64,000 nt of DNA from Pyrenophora tritici-repentis (lineage: Eukaryota; Ascomycota; Dothideomycetes; Pleosporales; Pleosporaceae), in NCBI RefSeq assembly GCF_003171515.1, contig NC_089390.1, forward strand, positions 3,286,001 to 3,350,000, given 5' to 3'. Both the position numbers and the translations under genes were made by a program. How positions within the stretch are numbered: the stretch's first letter is position 1; each line of letters begins with the position of its first letter. Under the pieces are notes generated by a model that saw only the letters and a list, made by a program, of their open reading frames with translations, was not told where the DNA came from and made no database searches. Shown here piece by piece: positions 23,673 to 35,295 of this stretch.

Positions 23673-25539
23673 TCATATCACATCCATATGCAGCTCGCAA
23701 GGACTTCCCTCTAACCTATCTCTGCGCCCTCCCACACCAAAGGCATTCTCCAAATCCACGCCCACTACGCCCGCTGGCCACTCAATCAAGCTCCAGTGCT
23801 CCCTCCCCAATGCCATGGCGACCGCTGTCACAATATCAGCTCCTAGTCCCTCCAGCCACCACACGTTCCTAGCTCGACCAGGCAAGACGGCGTAGTGCGC
23901 TAGAATGACCAGGGCATGGGTATTCTTGGACTCTATGAGAGCTATGAATTCCCGTGGTATGCGAGCAGCCCAGACAAAAATCGCACCGCGGTCGGTGAGT
24001 GTAGAGACTGTAATGTCGTCGATGGAGTAAGGTACGGCTGTCATCGGCTGGTAGCGTTCAAAAAGAGTCAAGTGACTGATCAAATTGAAACTCTGGCGGA
24101 GGTAAATGAGCGCTTGTGAGAGATATACGCAATGCGCTCCCAAGGGTGTTTCGCTTTCCATCCATAACTTCTCAATTTCTTTTAAGCGTTTATCTTCAAA
24201 GACCGCCCGTTCCGTCGCGGGTACGTCTTGTTTCGGCCACCATTCCCGCGCAGTAACCGGCTGCATCTTGCTTCCTACGACCCAGTTCCACCCCGAAAGA
24301 AGTACTGTGAGAGGCCCTCTGAGGGCCCAGATTGTTCGTAACGCACATGATAACATTTTGTCTACTACATCTGGTGGTGGCACGACGGTACCCGGGGGTA
24401 TTGATGCGCGTAGATTCTCAATGTCGATGGCAGACGTGCGGAAAAGATACACTGCCGTGAATGTCGAACTAGCAAACAATGCTGCGGCATTCTGTGGGGT
24501 AACATTCTCTAGCTCTGTTCTATATCTCACTAGAGCTTTGTTCATCCGTGCTGCTGCTAGAGTGTTCATCCTCCTTTTGTCCTCACTGCGTTCATAAAGC
24601 CGACCGAGATGCAATGAGGCAACTGATAACACGCAATTCGTCAAGAAGTCATGGTTTTGTGCCATCTCGGGTATATAGGTTTGCCACGCTGCCTTTGCTG
24701 GGTCGTCGTTTGCAAGCGTTAGAGATGTTGCGAACTCATAATGACTTAACAATTCCTGGAGTGATGGTGGAAGTACCTCTCGTATGTCCTTCCAAGCATC
24801 ATCCAAACGAAGATAAGGTGGTATAGTGGGGGTTTGGTAGTATGCTAGCTGCAAAGGCGAAGGTGTCAGAACTGTAGAGAAATCCAAGGATGGGCTGTCG
24901 AAAACTATTTCTGTTTGACGTGGTGTTTGCGTCGCCAGTGCTATCTGATTGCTGAAAGCTATTAGATTGGTTGGAGAGAATACTGGCATTGGCTGAGACT
25001 CTGGTGTCTCTGGTGGTGGTGGTGACGGTGATGCGTTTATCTGTGTGGGTGTGGGTGATATAGTATTTGTCAAGAGGCGCGAGGAAGGTGCGAGCGCAAG
25101 GAAGCTGCATGTGTCGCCCTTCTTCTCGCAACTCGTGCATGATGGATGTTTACAGTCGCACTAGCAGTCATGTTAGCTGTCGGAATGGTGACTATGGGGT
25201 TGACATGGTGAACTGCCATGTCGGCCAAGTTGTCCTTGTCATGCAACACACAAACACAACACAAATGCATTTTGTTCAATCACTTATGTTTCTAGAACAT
25301 TCCAACCTTTGAACAGTATGCGAATGCCCGCCCAACTACTCGGCCATTACTATATTGCCGAATGTGGTAATATAAGGTAGATGTGGCGCAGTACTACTCA
25401 AGGGGAGCAACAGCAATTGCCGCGTACACCATCCGGTGTGCAGAAAATATACAATCTGAATAAGACTCACCTTGATCCGTCTCCGCTTGCATTGGTGACA
25501 TCCCAGTCTAGTCTTGTTGTGCGACCTTCTTGTCGCCAT
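23673..25539 (-). CDS. Zn2Cys6 fungal transcription factor
   Basis: This is a nuclear regulator with an N-terminal zinc binuclear cluster and a long fungal-specific C-terminal domain. Exon 1 is 25471-25539 (23 codons, ending KRRRIK) and exon 2 is 23673-25160; the 310-nt intron starts GTGAGT and ends CTAG. The joined cluster is C-x2-C-x6-C-x6-C-x2-C-x6-C, running from GCHQCKRRRIK into CDCKHPSCTSCEKKGDTC, with one extra Cys after the third. A Pro/Thr-rich linker follows, then the helical domain with SHYEFATSLTL. The total is 518 residues. An in-frame ATG at 25755 could extend the start, but the MATRRSHNKTRLGC start fits the class better. Targets are unknown. Confidence 0.85.
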
Positions 25540-26135
25540 CTGCTCTTGCCGATGCAGCCGGTTGCAATACGGTGGATGTGGCGGCAATACGGGGGTATAC
25601 GGTGACGTTGGGAGATGGCCGTTGGAACCCGACGACACGTGGCCGAACCGTTGGTTGAGAATTTTTGGACGTTGAGGTCCCAAACGTTGTGATGAAGGTG
25701 CGCGGTACGTCAAGGTATGCTGTTGAAGCATACAAAACAGGATTGCCGGATTCAAGATGGCATGTTTTGCAAAGCGATGGCTGCGCTGATGAGTTGACGG
25801 GCTGTGAAGCTAACCCATGACGGAAACTCTCGTACTGCGAGACCTGTGATTGGTCCAAGCAAACGTGAGACGTGACGCAACTTCCATTTGTTCGAGACGC
25901 CTGTGGGCTGACCCCTGTAACACGAGCAGATGCCGAATTAGAGCAGATTGTACATTCCGTGTTCCAACAAACTTTCATGTATTGCTTTTGTCTTGACAAT
26001 TGCACGCCTTCAAATTGCACATGCTGCGCATATTTTACCATGGCTGTAGCCGCATATATACGTTACTCATGGCCACATTATCATGACACACTGTCAAGTT
26101 GGCTCTGGCGGGTCAACTTCAATCGGCAGTCGTGT
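25540..26135. other. Intergenic: Zn2Cys6 promoter and NAA15 3' flank
   Basis: Both flanking genes are on the minus strand. A 177-codon minus-strand frame at 25508-26041 overlaps the first exon in another frame and has no recognisable domain. I call nothing here. Confidence 0.5.
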
Positions 26136-28780
26136 TCAAGCCTTGAAGACTGTAGCCTCGCTCCATCGACTAGCAGCCTTCGCCCTATAGTCGTCCTTGA
26201 TCTTCTGTTCGCTCCCCCACTCATCAAGTAATGCCATGCCAGCTTTGGCTTCTTCCATCGTAATGTTCGGTAGCTCTAGCGTCTTCTGCAGGTCCTGCTC
26301 GTTCTGAGGTTTCGAGGCCTTGTCGAGTATGTAACGGACATTATATCCAGACTGAAGATGTGAAGCGCTCTGCGCGTGCTTCTTCAAAAAGTCGTCGTTG
26401 TAGGCTTTGAGGTCGGCGTCCGCGGCCGGGGTGGTGAAGGATTCTTTGATTACCTGCTCTGTCTGGGATGAGAGCGGTTCAGCAGGCTTAGTTACTGGCT
26501 ATCGTTAGTGGTACGAAGATGACAATGCGGGCCTGACCTACGAGCTTGACGGAAGCGGACGCTCTGTTCATGCAGCTTCGGGTTTTCAGTGTCGATTTCC
26601 TGTGCTGCCTGCAGACACTTCAATGCCAAGAGGTATTTGTCTAGATAATCGTTAGTATTGATGTACTGTGGGCAGGACTTGTCTGGACTTACTTCTCCTA
26701 ATGTAGACCTCGAAGCCCACGTTTTGGGCCTCCATGTTTAGCGGAGAAAAGTCGAGCATGGGCTGCAGGAATCGTAGTGCGTCCTCAAGGGGTTGCTTCG
26801 TCTGTAGCAACGTCTCGCCGTTCGGGTCTGTGTCTTCCTTCTTGGTCTCAGCATCCTCGCCCTTGGCAGTTGCCTTTGCTGCTGCTGCCGCCTTCTTTTC
26901 GGCTTCGGCTTTCTCAGCCTTTTCCCTCTCTTTCTTGGCCTTCTTCTCAGCCTTCTTGCGCTCCGTGGGATCCAGCTTCTCCAGGTCAAGTTCGTCGGAA
27001 CTCTTTAGCTTCGGGTTGTCGGCCAACTGAACGTAAAGTTTCACTGCTTGAGTGGCTGCCCTAGTATAGAAGGGGTGGTCGCGGAGATGGTCTTCCCATC
27101 GGATCATATCAATGTAAGCACGAATTTGTCCTTTTCGTAATGAGAAACTGTGGAAGTCAAACTGATCCTCGTGCCAGACTTCGAAGATATCGGCAATGGC
27201 AGTGAAGCGCTTCAGTGCGAGACCGTACTTTTTTTGTCGTAGATATGCCTCGCCATCTTCAAGTAGATACCACATGCACTGCATATCGTGGAGATCACCA
27301 AGAGGTCCACCCACAGTCTCGTTGCGAGTGAATTTGCTCATCGTATTGAGCGCGTTCTCGTTCTCGTTGTTCCGTAGCTGGTACTTGGCGCACTTTGTGT
27401 TGATGTATCGATCCCTCTCGTCGAGCTCACGTGCATGGTTGATTGTTTCCGAGGCCTTTTGAACGTCGCCTGCGTGCTTGTGAATCCGCGCCTTTGTCTG
27501 GTTGTAGTCGACCGACTTCGGATCTTCCTCAAGTAGCTTATTGATGTACTCCATAGCCTTGTTCAGATCACGACTTTCGACATAGTTGTAATGTTGGGCC
27601 AAGAAGTACAAGACAGCCGACTCAAAGCGAGCAGAGACGTCACCATTACTTTCGCCGCCGTTAGCCTGCTTGTTGGAGGCGTACCCAAGGACCAGCTCTT
27701 CAATGACTGCCTTCTTGTCCTCGTCCCGGTAGAGCGCCTTGATGTTTGGGAACGTTGATGGTACGCCCTTGTTCAACATGCGCCGGAGGTACTGGTCCAC
27801 TTGTGTCTTGAAGGCCTCGCCCTCGAGGAAATCCAAGGGTATACGCCTCGCCGCATCATTGCGCTCGTTCTTGTCGGCGAGTGACTTGTACAGCTCGTTC
27901 AGCTTCCCGATATCAGCGGGGTTCGATCGGTCCAGACCAAGGGCCTTCTCTAGACCGTCAAAATATGCGCGGTACTCGCTGTTCCTGCTCAGCAGCACTC
28001 GGTAGGCCTTCTCAGCCTCCTCTTTGCGTCCAAGTTCAAGCAAGTATTTTGCCTTGAGCTCTAGCGCAGCACCGCGATCCAGACTGTCTCTGACAACTTC
28101 TTCCAGATGCTTCAGAGCCCGCTCAACGTCACCAGACTCGTATATTATCTGGTTCTTGTAGAGCGTCGCTTCCGAGTGTTCGAGATCAGTCTTTGGTGGG
28201 GGTCGTTTCAGAGTCTCTTCGTACGTCTTGAGGATATTCTCGGCTTCGGCGTAGTTTCCTGACAGGTGGTAAGCTACGGCCAATGCCGTCCAGTTCTGGC
28301 GCAACTGAGGTCTCTCCTGCATCATCTTTCGCCGGCTCTCAATGTATCCTTCATAGTCACGGACCTGGCATTGGAGGAGGGCGAGATCGCGGAGAATGTT
28401 CAAAGAGTTCGGTTCGATGCGCAGGGCCATCTTGTATGACTTGATGGCCTCGGGATAGTTCTTGACCGACCGCCACAACAGGCCGTAGACGTGCCAGCAG
28501 ATGTGCGACCTCATGTCGTTACGAAGGGCTTCCTTGCAGAGGGCGAAGGCCTCTTCACCCTGGCCCTGGGTGTTGAGAATCAGGGCTTTCATCGCTTGTG
28601 TGTCGCCATGGGTGGGATACTTCTTCAAGATCTGCTCGGCAGCTTTGAGGCCTGGTGGGGTCAGCGCTGCCGTACATTATCCTGCAATTGAAGCCTACCC
28701 TTTTTATACAGCTTGCCCTCGTAGAATTTGACAAGCGAGCGGAAGAGCGTCTGCTCCTTGCTGGGCAATGGCTGCGGCAT
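26136..28780 (-). CDS. NAA15: NatA N-terminal acetyltransferase auxiliary subunit (NAA15/Nat1)
   Basis: NAA15 anchors the catalytic subunit NAA10 to the ribosome for co-translational N-terminal acetylation. Four exons (28699-28780, 26693-28651, 26542-26640, 26136-26494) with introns of 47, 52 and 47 nt give 832 residues, close to yeast Nat1 at 854. The start MPQPLPSKEQTLFRSLVKFY is characteristic. Tandem TPR repeats fill most of the protein, for example SYKMALRIEPNSLNILRDLA. A Lys/Glu/Ala-rich charged segment lies around residues 590-645, followed by QPLEDALRFLQPML. The short final exons were placed by reading frame and splice consensus; the third acceptor (GATAGCCAG) is the least certain. 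Confidence 0.93.
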
Positions 28781-29209
28781 AGCGGCGGTTGTGTGCGAGG
28801 AAGGCGCAAAGCGTCAACGGGTTCCGCCCACCAGGAACTGGACTCGGAAAGAGGTCGAGCGACTGCACAGCAATGCCAAGGAAGTGGTTTGGGACAGATG
28901 CGTGTTCTAGTCGAAACAGTATATCATTGCGCCAGGTCAATTTCAACAAGTCGCTGTGGTTCCGGTGGCTGGCTGACTGGTGTCCGCACTACGTTACAGT
29001 GTGGGGAGCTCTGAAATTCAACGCCAGAGTGCTATGACTGCTAGCGCCCGCACATCCATCATGAAATGCACGTGCGCATCTGAGCACCCCGCTTATATGG
29101 GTCTACTGCATAGTCATCTTCAGACAGATGTGCCAAATGGTCCTTGTTTACTCTCTATTTGGAAAACTACAGCCGCATACTCTCTTTTACATACAATGTC
29201 CACCGTAAA
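28781..29209. other. NAA15 promoter and Fpg 3' flank
   Basis: This is 429 bp between two minus-strand genes. I see no separate feature. Confidence 0.5.
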
Positions 29210-30732
29210 TTACTTTGACAGACGTCCGGACCGCCGCGTTTCTGTAGTAACCTCATTCTGGTCCTCCTTCTTGACTTTTGCCTTGGTGGCCTTTGCCGTG
29301 CTTTGCTTCTTCACTGGCTTGACCTTCTCAGCTTCATCGCCACCTTCTTCATCGGTCTCTTCTTTGACTTTCTTGCTCTGACGCTTCGGTCTTGCTGGTA
29401 ATTCATCAACAACAGCGTCTTCAGTCTCCACCTTGACCTCTCCCTTGGTGTTCTTGCGGCCTCGTTTGGGCTTGGGCTCTGCCTTCTCCTCGACTTCCTC
29501 CTCCTCCTCCTTTGCTGCCTTTGCGGTTCTCTTGTTGGTCTTCTTAGGCTTTGCCTCTTTTTCAGTGTCTTCGTCTGCGGCACTCTCAGAGACATCGCCA
29601 GCCACAGCCGCTGTTTTCTTCTGGACACTCGGAACAATAGCCGATGTACGTCCGCCAACTTTGAGAAACGTAATCTTCTCGCCGTTCGGCAGCTTGCTTG
29701 CCTCCTTCTTCCCTTTACCCCAACGATGCTTCATGAGCCAGTGCTCGGGGAAAAGATCTGAATCTCCATTGGCTGCTACCGCAGTATCGCAGACGTACAT
29801 GATCGCCTCGTGAAGTGTCTTGATCTGCTCGTCGCTGAATGTGTTGCTGTATTGCTCAGGGTGCAGTTTGGCCTGGTACATGACCTCATCGCTATTCATG
29901 TCAGTACGATTTGCAGCATACAGTGCCGGTTGAACGTACCCAACCCAGTTCCCTATACCCGATATGTTGGCTACATGGAGTTAGAACGTGTAAAAATGCT
30001 GACATCTTGAGAGCGACTGCGGACCTTGATCGAGCAACAGGGCCTTGACGGGCACCTTTTTACTCCTCAACTTCTTGCCCAACCACTCTACAGTCAGGAT
30101 GGATTTGTCTAGGATAGGGTCGGGGCCCTGTGTGTTGTGATTAGCTGGGGCTGGTATGTGTCAATTAGGTCCACAAATACATTTTCTTTCAACGGTGTCG
30201 TCTTCCTCATGTCTTCTGCAGCAGCATCCACCAGTCTAATACGTGCCAATCTCCTTGCGTCCACGAATGCCACCTCATTCTCCGGTTCTTCTTCCATCTG
30301 CAAAACAAACTTCCAGAATTTGGGAGGCCACTCAGTCTTCTCAGGCTTAGCTGAACGATAGTAACCAGTCTCCTCGTTCTTTATTTCAAGCCATCCTGCC
30401 ATGCCAAAATGAAACAGAGGATGGGGCGGGGTGTCTAAAACAAGCCAGAAGTATTTGCCTTGTTGTCGCGCGTCCACGACTTTCTTGCCAGTGATGGCTT
30501 TTTTGAAAGCTGAAGCAGAGGTACCGACTTTTCCATATACTATCTAGATCATGTAAGTAGGTTCAAGGGACATGTAGGATGAACATACATCATCATCCAA
30601 AGCGTTGACACCTTTGATGGTCTTTCCGACGATATGCTTCTTCAGAAAGTGCACAACGCGGGCTACTTCTGCAATCTTTTTCGCGTCAGTATCTGCAATT
30701 CGTGTCCATCAGAAGCTTCCTACCTCAGGCAT
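29210..30732 (-). CDS. Formamidopyrimidine-DNA glycosylase (Fpg/MutM-like)
   Basis: This base-excision repair enzyme removes oxidised purines and nicks the abasic site. Six exons (30724-30732, 30589-30675, 30181-30543, 30025-30127, 29940-29970, 29210-29891) give 424 residues. Exon 1 encodes only MPE, which contains the catalytic Pro2 and Glu3. Then come IAEVARVVHFLKKH, the LFHFGMAGWL strand, and the helix-two-turn-helix in ANISGIGNWVGDEVMYQAKL with its conserved Asn. In place of the bacterial zinc finger is FPEHWLMKHRWGKG, as in plant and fungal zincless enzymes. A long Lys/Glu-rich tail ends RRSGRLSK. The fourth intron has the unusual donor GTCCGC, forced by the conserved frame. The upstream 516 bp is shared with a divergent gene. 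Confidence 0.92.
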
Positions 30733-30908
30733 GGTCGTGCAACGGGTTGAAATGTGATAGATCTGAGTTGTGAGCTGAAATGGAGGGCACCCGAATGTCT
30801 CGTGTTCAGGGCTTAGCGCAAAACGCGCAGTCGCGTCTTCACGGGACAAGACTCCATTACGTCATCCATTTTGCCATACCCAAACCTGTCGCCAATACTC
30901 CGCATTGT
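30689..30908. repeat. Duplicated segment, copy 1 (Fpg exon 1 and promoter)
   Basis: This 220-bp stretch spans part of Fpg intron 1, the MPE exon and the upstream region. A shorter diverged copy in the same orientation lies at 32335-32493. Shared blocks include GCAACGGGTTGAAATGT and AACCTGTCGCCAAT. Several gaps separate the copies. Confidence 0.85.
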
Positions 30909-31248
30909 TTAATCATATATTTCACAAAAGCAATTCAAGTTTTAGGAATCCGTATTGTACACGTTAACATGGGAGATTTCATTGTGATTGTGCAGGCTGC
31001 TCGGGTAATGTCCTTCGCTCTTCCCCCATCGTCCTGCTTCTCACGGATCATTCCTTCCGAAGGTGTCCAGTCGCGGCTCTGTGCTACCCGATCAACCCTT
31101 GGCGCATGCTCTACGGCTTGTATATGAAGGCATCTTCAGCCACGAGGTGGCTATATAGGTTAGCAGGAGATTCATCTCTTCTTATGGTGAAAGTGAACTT
31201 ACGATACCCAACTCTTGATCTTACCCAACATCACCTCCGTCAAGCACG
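30733..31248. promoter_or_regulatory. Divergent intergenic promoter region
   Basis: Fpg is transcribed leftwards and the unknown gene rightwards from this 516-bp region. Its left third belongs to the duplicated segment. I identify no individual motif with confidence. Confidence 0.5.
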
Positions 31249-32147
31249 ATGACAGATCCATATCGAGTTGGCGATCCGCCGTATCAATCGCAATACGAAG
31301 CTTTTGGAAAGCTCTTTGATAAAGGCGACATAGAAAAGTGCATTGCAGATGCCAAGTACAACCTGAGGTGAGCCCGGGAAACATTTGATAGAGAAAAGAT
31401 CAAGACTAAGTGAAGTTGGCAGTAACAATACTCTGCCACCTTACTACATTGTTAGGAACTGCATTCTAATTGCATGCGCTCTTGACGACTGGCAAGATGA
31501 CGATGTATACAGGCTTACTGCTGAACAGGCCTATCTTACAAGCCTGGATGAAGCAAGACGAAAAAAAGATGTGTGTAATACGCATCTACATGGAACTTAT
31601 GAAAGAAACTGACTTTGTAACCCAACCTTTAGTCACTCTCTCTCGAAGCACTGCAGGACTTGCGAGAAGAGCTTGACCAGCTGAACGAATTTCGCAGCGA
31701 GGACATTGCGGCCATAGTGAGTGCGTACATCGGAGACGGAGTGATGGACGTGGATACGAACACCGACGACGAGGAGATGGACTATGATGATTCGGATGAT
31801 GCAGCCAAGTTTGAAGAGCAAGAGGCAGCTGCGTCGGCAGAGAACAAAGATGAGCTGGCCGAGAACACGTCTCTCCCGATTCGCGCTGCAAGCGAAAATG
31901 CCATCGCTGACCCATCAAACCCGAGGCTGCCGTACCTGCTCTGAGCATCATCCCACCCATCGAGGACGCCGCTATCTCTTCAGTACCTGCATCAAGTACA
32001 AAGCTTGGCCGTCAGAAAAGCATCCGAGTTAATAAGGGCGGAGCTTCTTACGCCCAGCAATTCGCTAGGTTAGTCGGCAAAGAATCCGCACCTCATGCAA
32101 GCATCCTGGACATGAACTGGGCTACGAAGAAGGAGGGCGACAAATGA
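31249..32147 (+). CDS. Conserved-looking unknown protein, probable frameshift near the 3' end
   Basis: I do not recognise this family. Exons 31249-31367 and 31423-31570, then 31633 onwards, join well: KYNL continues as SNNTLPPYYIVRNCILIACA, and RRKKD continues as SLSLEALQDLREELDQL. Introns are 55 and 62 nt. The protein looks helical, then acidic (about residues 120-140), and in this frame stops at 31944 after 192 residues. A different frame reads on from about 31925 with convincing coding character (VPALSIIPPIEDAAISSV, then GGASYAQQFARLVGKE) to a stop at 32147. No intron joins the two frames, so a one-base deletion around 31905-31930, or a sequence error, is likely. It could be a decaying gene. 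Confidence 0.6.
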
Positions 32148-32723
32148 GATTGTTTGTTTATCTGGCATAGGGTGGAAGCGGATATAACTATTCCTTTTCA
32201 ATTGCGGAACGAGCCAGGTTCTTAGGCCTGCCATCTTCATCCTACCAAGTTTCATTGCAGCAGGTCTTTGGTAGCTTTAGTTTACCTGATAACTAGTTAT
32301 ATGTGTCACTACCTCTGTAATATATTTTATCTCGGTATCTGAAATCCGTGTCCTAACCTCAGGCATGATCATGCAACGGGTTGAAATGTAGGGCAGCCGA
32401 ATATCGCAAAACACGGTCGCGTCCTCACGAGTCAAGACTCCTCACGTCATTCATTTACCCATGCCGAAACCTGTCGCCAATGCTCCGCATTGTAGGCTCC
32501 TAGATGTTTAACAAGTGCCTATGTACGGTACATAGTCCGATAGTCTTCCTTGACGCCAGGATGGACCTGCCTTGTTGGGCTGCCCCGCAGTGCCGGTCAC
32601 GGAGCCTTTGCACATGACATCAATCAACACACCCGATAAGACGCGTTTTACCTAATTATTTACCATACGTGCCAGTCCTTAAATACTTGGGTTCAATGCC
32701 TCTAGAATCTGGTATATCACATC
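32148..32723. other. Intergenic with duplicated segment; ureohydrolase promoter
   Basis: It contains copy 2 of the Fpg promoter segment and, nearer the next gene, a TATA-like TTAAATA at about 32678. Nothing else is seen. Confidence 0.5.
32335..32493. repeat. Duplicated segment, copy 2 (relic of Fpg exon 1 and promoter)
   Basis: This is a diverged, gap-shortened copy of 30689-30908. On the minus strand it keeps ATGCCTGAG (the MPE exon, 32358-32366) followed by a GT donor, but no Fpg body follows. It ends 230 bp before the ureohydrolase ATG and so may act in that gene's promoter. Confidence 0.8.
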
Positions 32724-34239
32724 ATGCTGTGGAATTGGGTAGCCCTCATTGCTGGCGCAGTTAGTGTCTCCTCACACGCAACTCACCATGCAGAAGATAC
32801 CTTCTCCCAAGAGCGACTAGATGAGCTGGAGAGGAAGTGGGGTACAGATGTGAGCTCTGTATGTTCTTGGGCTCCAATCTCATCTGACAGATAACAGTGG
32901 AGTTTCAGTGGTATCTCTACTTTCGCACACCTACCGCACACGCGCTGCTTGACCCATCCCGAAACGACGTACGACATTGCCATCCTCGGCGCGCCCTTCG
33001 ATACCGCCGTCTCGTACCGTCCCGGTGCTCGTTTTGGCCCCCGTGCCATTCGTGCTGGCTCCGCGCGTCAGACATCCTTCCGCGGCTTCAACCCCCGAGC
33101 AAACCTGAATCCGTATACATCATGGGCCAAGATTATAGATTGCGGAGATATCCCAATTACGCCATTCGACAACGTCTTAGCCCTGAAGCAGATGAGCGAG
33201 GCATTCATGGAGCTGGGGAAGAGGCCTGCAACAGAGAAGAGCGCCGAAAGTGGCGTCCAGTACTTGAAAAAGCCCAAGTTGCTCACACTAGGCGGAGATC
33301 ACAGTATTGCATTGCCTGCTTTGAGGGCGTTAAAGGAGGTGTACGGGCAGCCAATCGCGGTAGTGCATTTCGATGCGCACCTTGATACATGGCATCCAGG
33401 TATGTTGACTTCTCAGTTTTGGTTGAGGCTTCCAATCTCCGATAATGGTCGATTTGGAGCTGTAATTTTTTGGGTGGTAGTGAATACATGCTAATGTGTG
33501 TAGCCAAGTATCCTTCTGCATGGCTCGATGAGAGCTCACTTTCCTTCAATCACGGCAGCATGTTTTGGGTGGCCTCAACAGAAGGTCTGATTGCGAACGG
33601 TTCGAGTGTGCATGCAGGGTTGAGGACGAGACTGTCCGGCGACGGACCAGAAGACTACACGGATGACTCGCAACAGGTACGTTTGCCAAAACTCTTTTTT
33701 CACGCTTTCACGCTTTCATGCTTCCACAATTCTACCTTTACCTCTACCTTTATCTTCATCTTCACCTTCACCTTCACCTTTTTTTTCTTAAATCATTCAT
33801 CGAACGTCTTCATCCTCTCATCTGCAAACGCTAAGACACAGTTCAGGGATGGCATCGCATCAGTACAGATGACCTCGACGACATCGGGGTCAAGGGGGTC
33901 ATCAGTTCAATTATGGACCGTGTAGGCACCGAGACACTTGTCTATCTTAGCATAGACATAGACGTTATCGACCCTGGTATGGCCCCAGGTACGGGCACGC
34001 CTGAGCCTGGCGGTTGGACCACGCGTGAACTCATCAGAATTCTACGGGGCATTGAAGGGATGAATGTCATTGGTGCGGATATCGTCGAGGTCAGTCCAGC
34101 CTACGATGGTGCTGCGGAAACGACAGGCCTTGCTGCGGCCCAAGTGGCCTACGAAGTCCTTACAAGCATGGTCAGGAAGGGTCTCATAGAGCAAGCACGG
34201 ACAAAGGTGAAGACTTCTGACGAGAAAGATGAGCTATAA
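32724..34239 (+). CDS. Agmatinase/arginase-family ureohydrolase with signal peptide and KDEL tail
   Basis: This is a binuclear manganese hydrolase of guanidino compounds; agmatine to putrescine plus urea is the likely reaction. Four exons (32724-32849, 32898-33399, 33504-33676, 33847-34239) with introns of 48, 104 and 170 nt give 397 residues. The start MLWNWVALIAGAVSVSSHA looks like a secretory signal peptide. Metal ligands are visible at GGDHS (His177), DAHLD (Asp201, His203, Asp205) and SIDIDVIDP (Asp304, Asp306). The last four residues are KDEL, an ER-retrieval signal. Together these suggest a luminal ER enzyme rather than the usual cytosolic or mitochondrial form. Substrate specificity cannot be settled from sequence. 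Intron 3 is strongly pyrimidine-rich. Confidence 0.92.
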
Positions 34240-34761
34240 GTGAGAGTATCGCCTATAGACAACTGTGTCCACCACTGTTCTACGATTTTGGATGATCAGA
34301 CGCTTGTATTGAGTGGATATAGCTATCGCATGCTGTTGATTCTCATTACAGTCGTAGTTGTTGTGTGATACGGTATGCATTTTACGAGTCTGCGAGCACT
34401 TCTTAAAGGGTATATATGTATACAGTGATTTTATGTGGACATATAGTATAGTACAAAAACTGCTACATAGGTGACAAGACTGTTGGACACCCTCTATATA
34501 GGCACAGCGCTTTCTCGTCGCGGTCGCATAATAGGTCGCCGCAACGTGGTCCAACCCTAGCCTATAGTATGCATGTCCCAACCAGTATTGAAAGCTTAAT
34601 TAAGCCTTAGTGAACGTCAGGTTATGTCTATGGTGTTGGCGACGATGATGACCACAGTATAGTATTTTAAGATGAAGTGTTAGTACAGCTTTGACTGAAT
34701 TATGCAAAGAATACATTATCCAATTTAGTGCCGAACATATTGTGAAAGTCTCCTATTCGTT

Positions 34762-34947
34762 GAGTCCATAGGGACCACAGTCCGCAACAATCAATTAAGT
34801 GGGTCCTAGAAGGTTCAGATTGGATTGATTGATTACCGCTTTAAGCCTAGTAGTTACCTATAGGAGTTTAAGCCCTACCTAGATAGGTAAGTGGGTCTAG
34901 GAGAGTGACCGGATTGAATTGATTGTTGCGGAGTCTAATAGGGACTC
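34762..34947. repeat. Inverted-repeat structure, possible MITE
   Basis: CCGCAACAATCAATT at 34782-34796 recurs inverted at 34917-34931, and the outer GAGTCC/GGACTC also pair. Inside, AAGTGGGTC occurs twice in direct orientation. No target duplication was found. Confidence 0.45.
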
Positions 34948-35295
34948 GTCTAAGAAATAGTATTAGACTAGAAAAGCTGCATCATGAGAGTACGGAATGT
35001 ATAGAGGGTGTCAAGAGCATACTACGGTTGTTGAACTTCATATATCGAAGTTCGGAGAGAACCTGGAGGTATCCGCAGCATTGCCAGGTCACTGTCCACG
35101 CTGGCAAAAGTCCTTGGATCCCACCAGTCTCTAGCCTTATCCTAAGCGCCACCTGTACAATCCCAACATATTGCGCAAGATGTTCGACGTCTCTTTGGTT
35201 TGTTACGTCATCGCCAGCCAGTTTCCATCTCGCTCCGTCCTATTGCTCCACTAGCATGCGTACCCACCCAATAGACGTAGCGAAGGCAGCCGGTA

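Noticed and set aside
25508..26041. 177-codon minus-strand frame upstream of the Zn2Cys6 gene
   Set aside because: It overlaps the zinc-cluster exon in another frame and has no coherent domain.
29433..29813. Plus-strand Ser/Phe-rich frame opposite Fpg
   Set aside because: It is the antisense shadow of the Lys/Glu-rich Fpg tail; the same holds for 26734-27064 opposite the NAA15 charged region.
33690..33800. Pyrimidine-rich run with CTTCAC repeats
   Set aside because: It lies within intron 3 of the ureohydrolase gene and is explained as simple intronic repeat.
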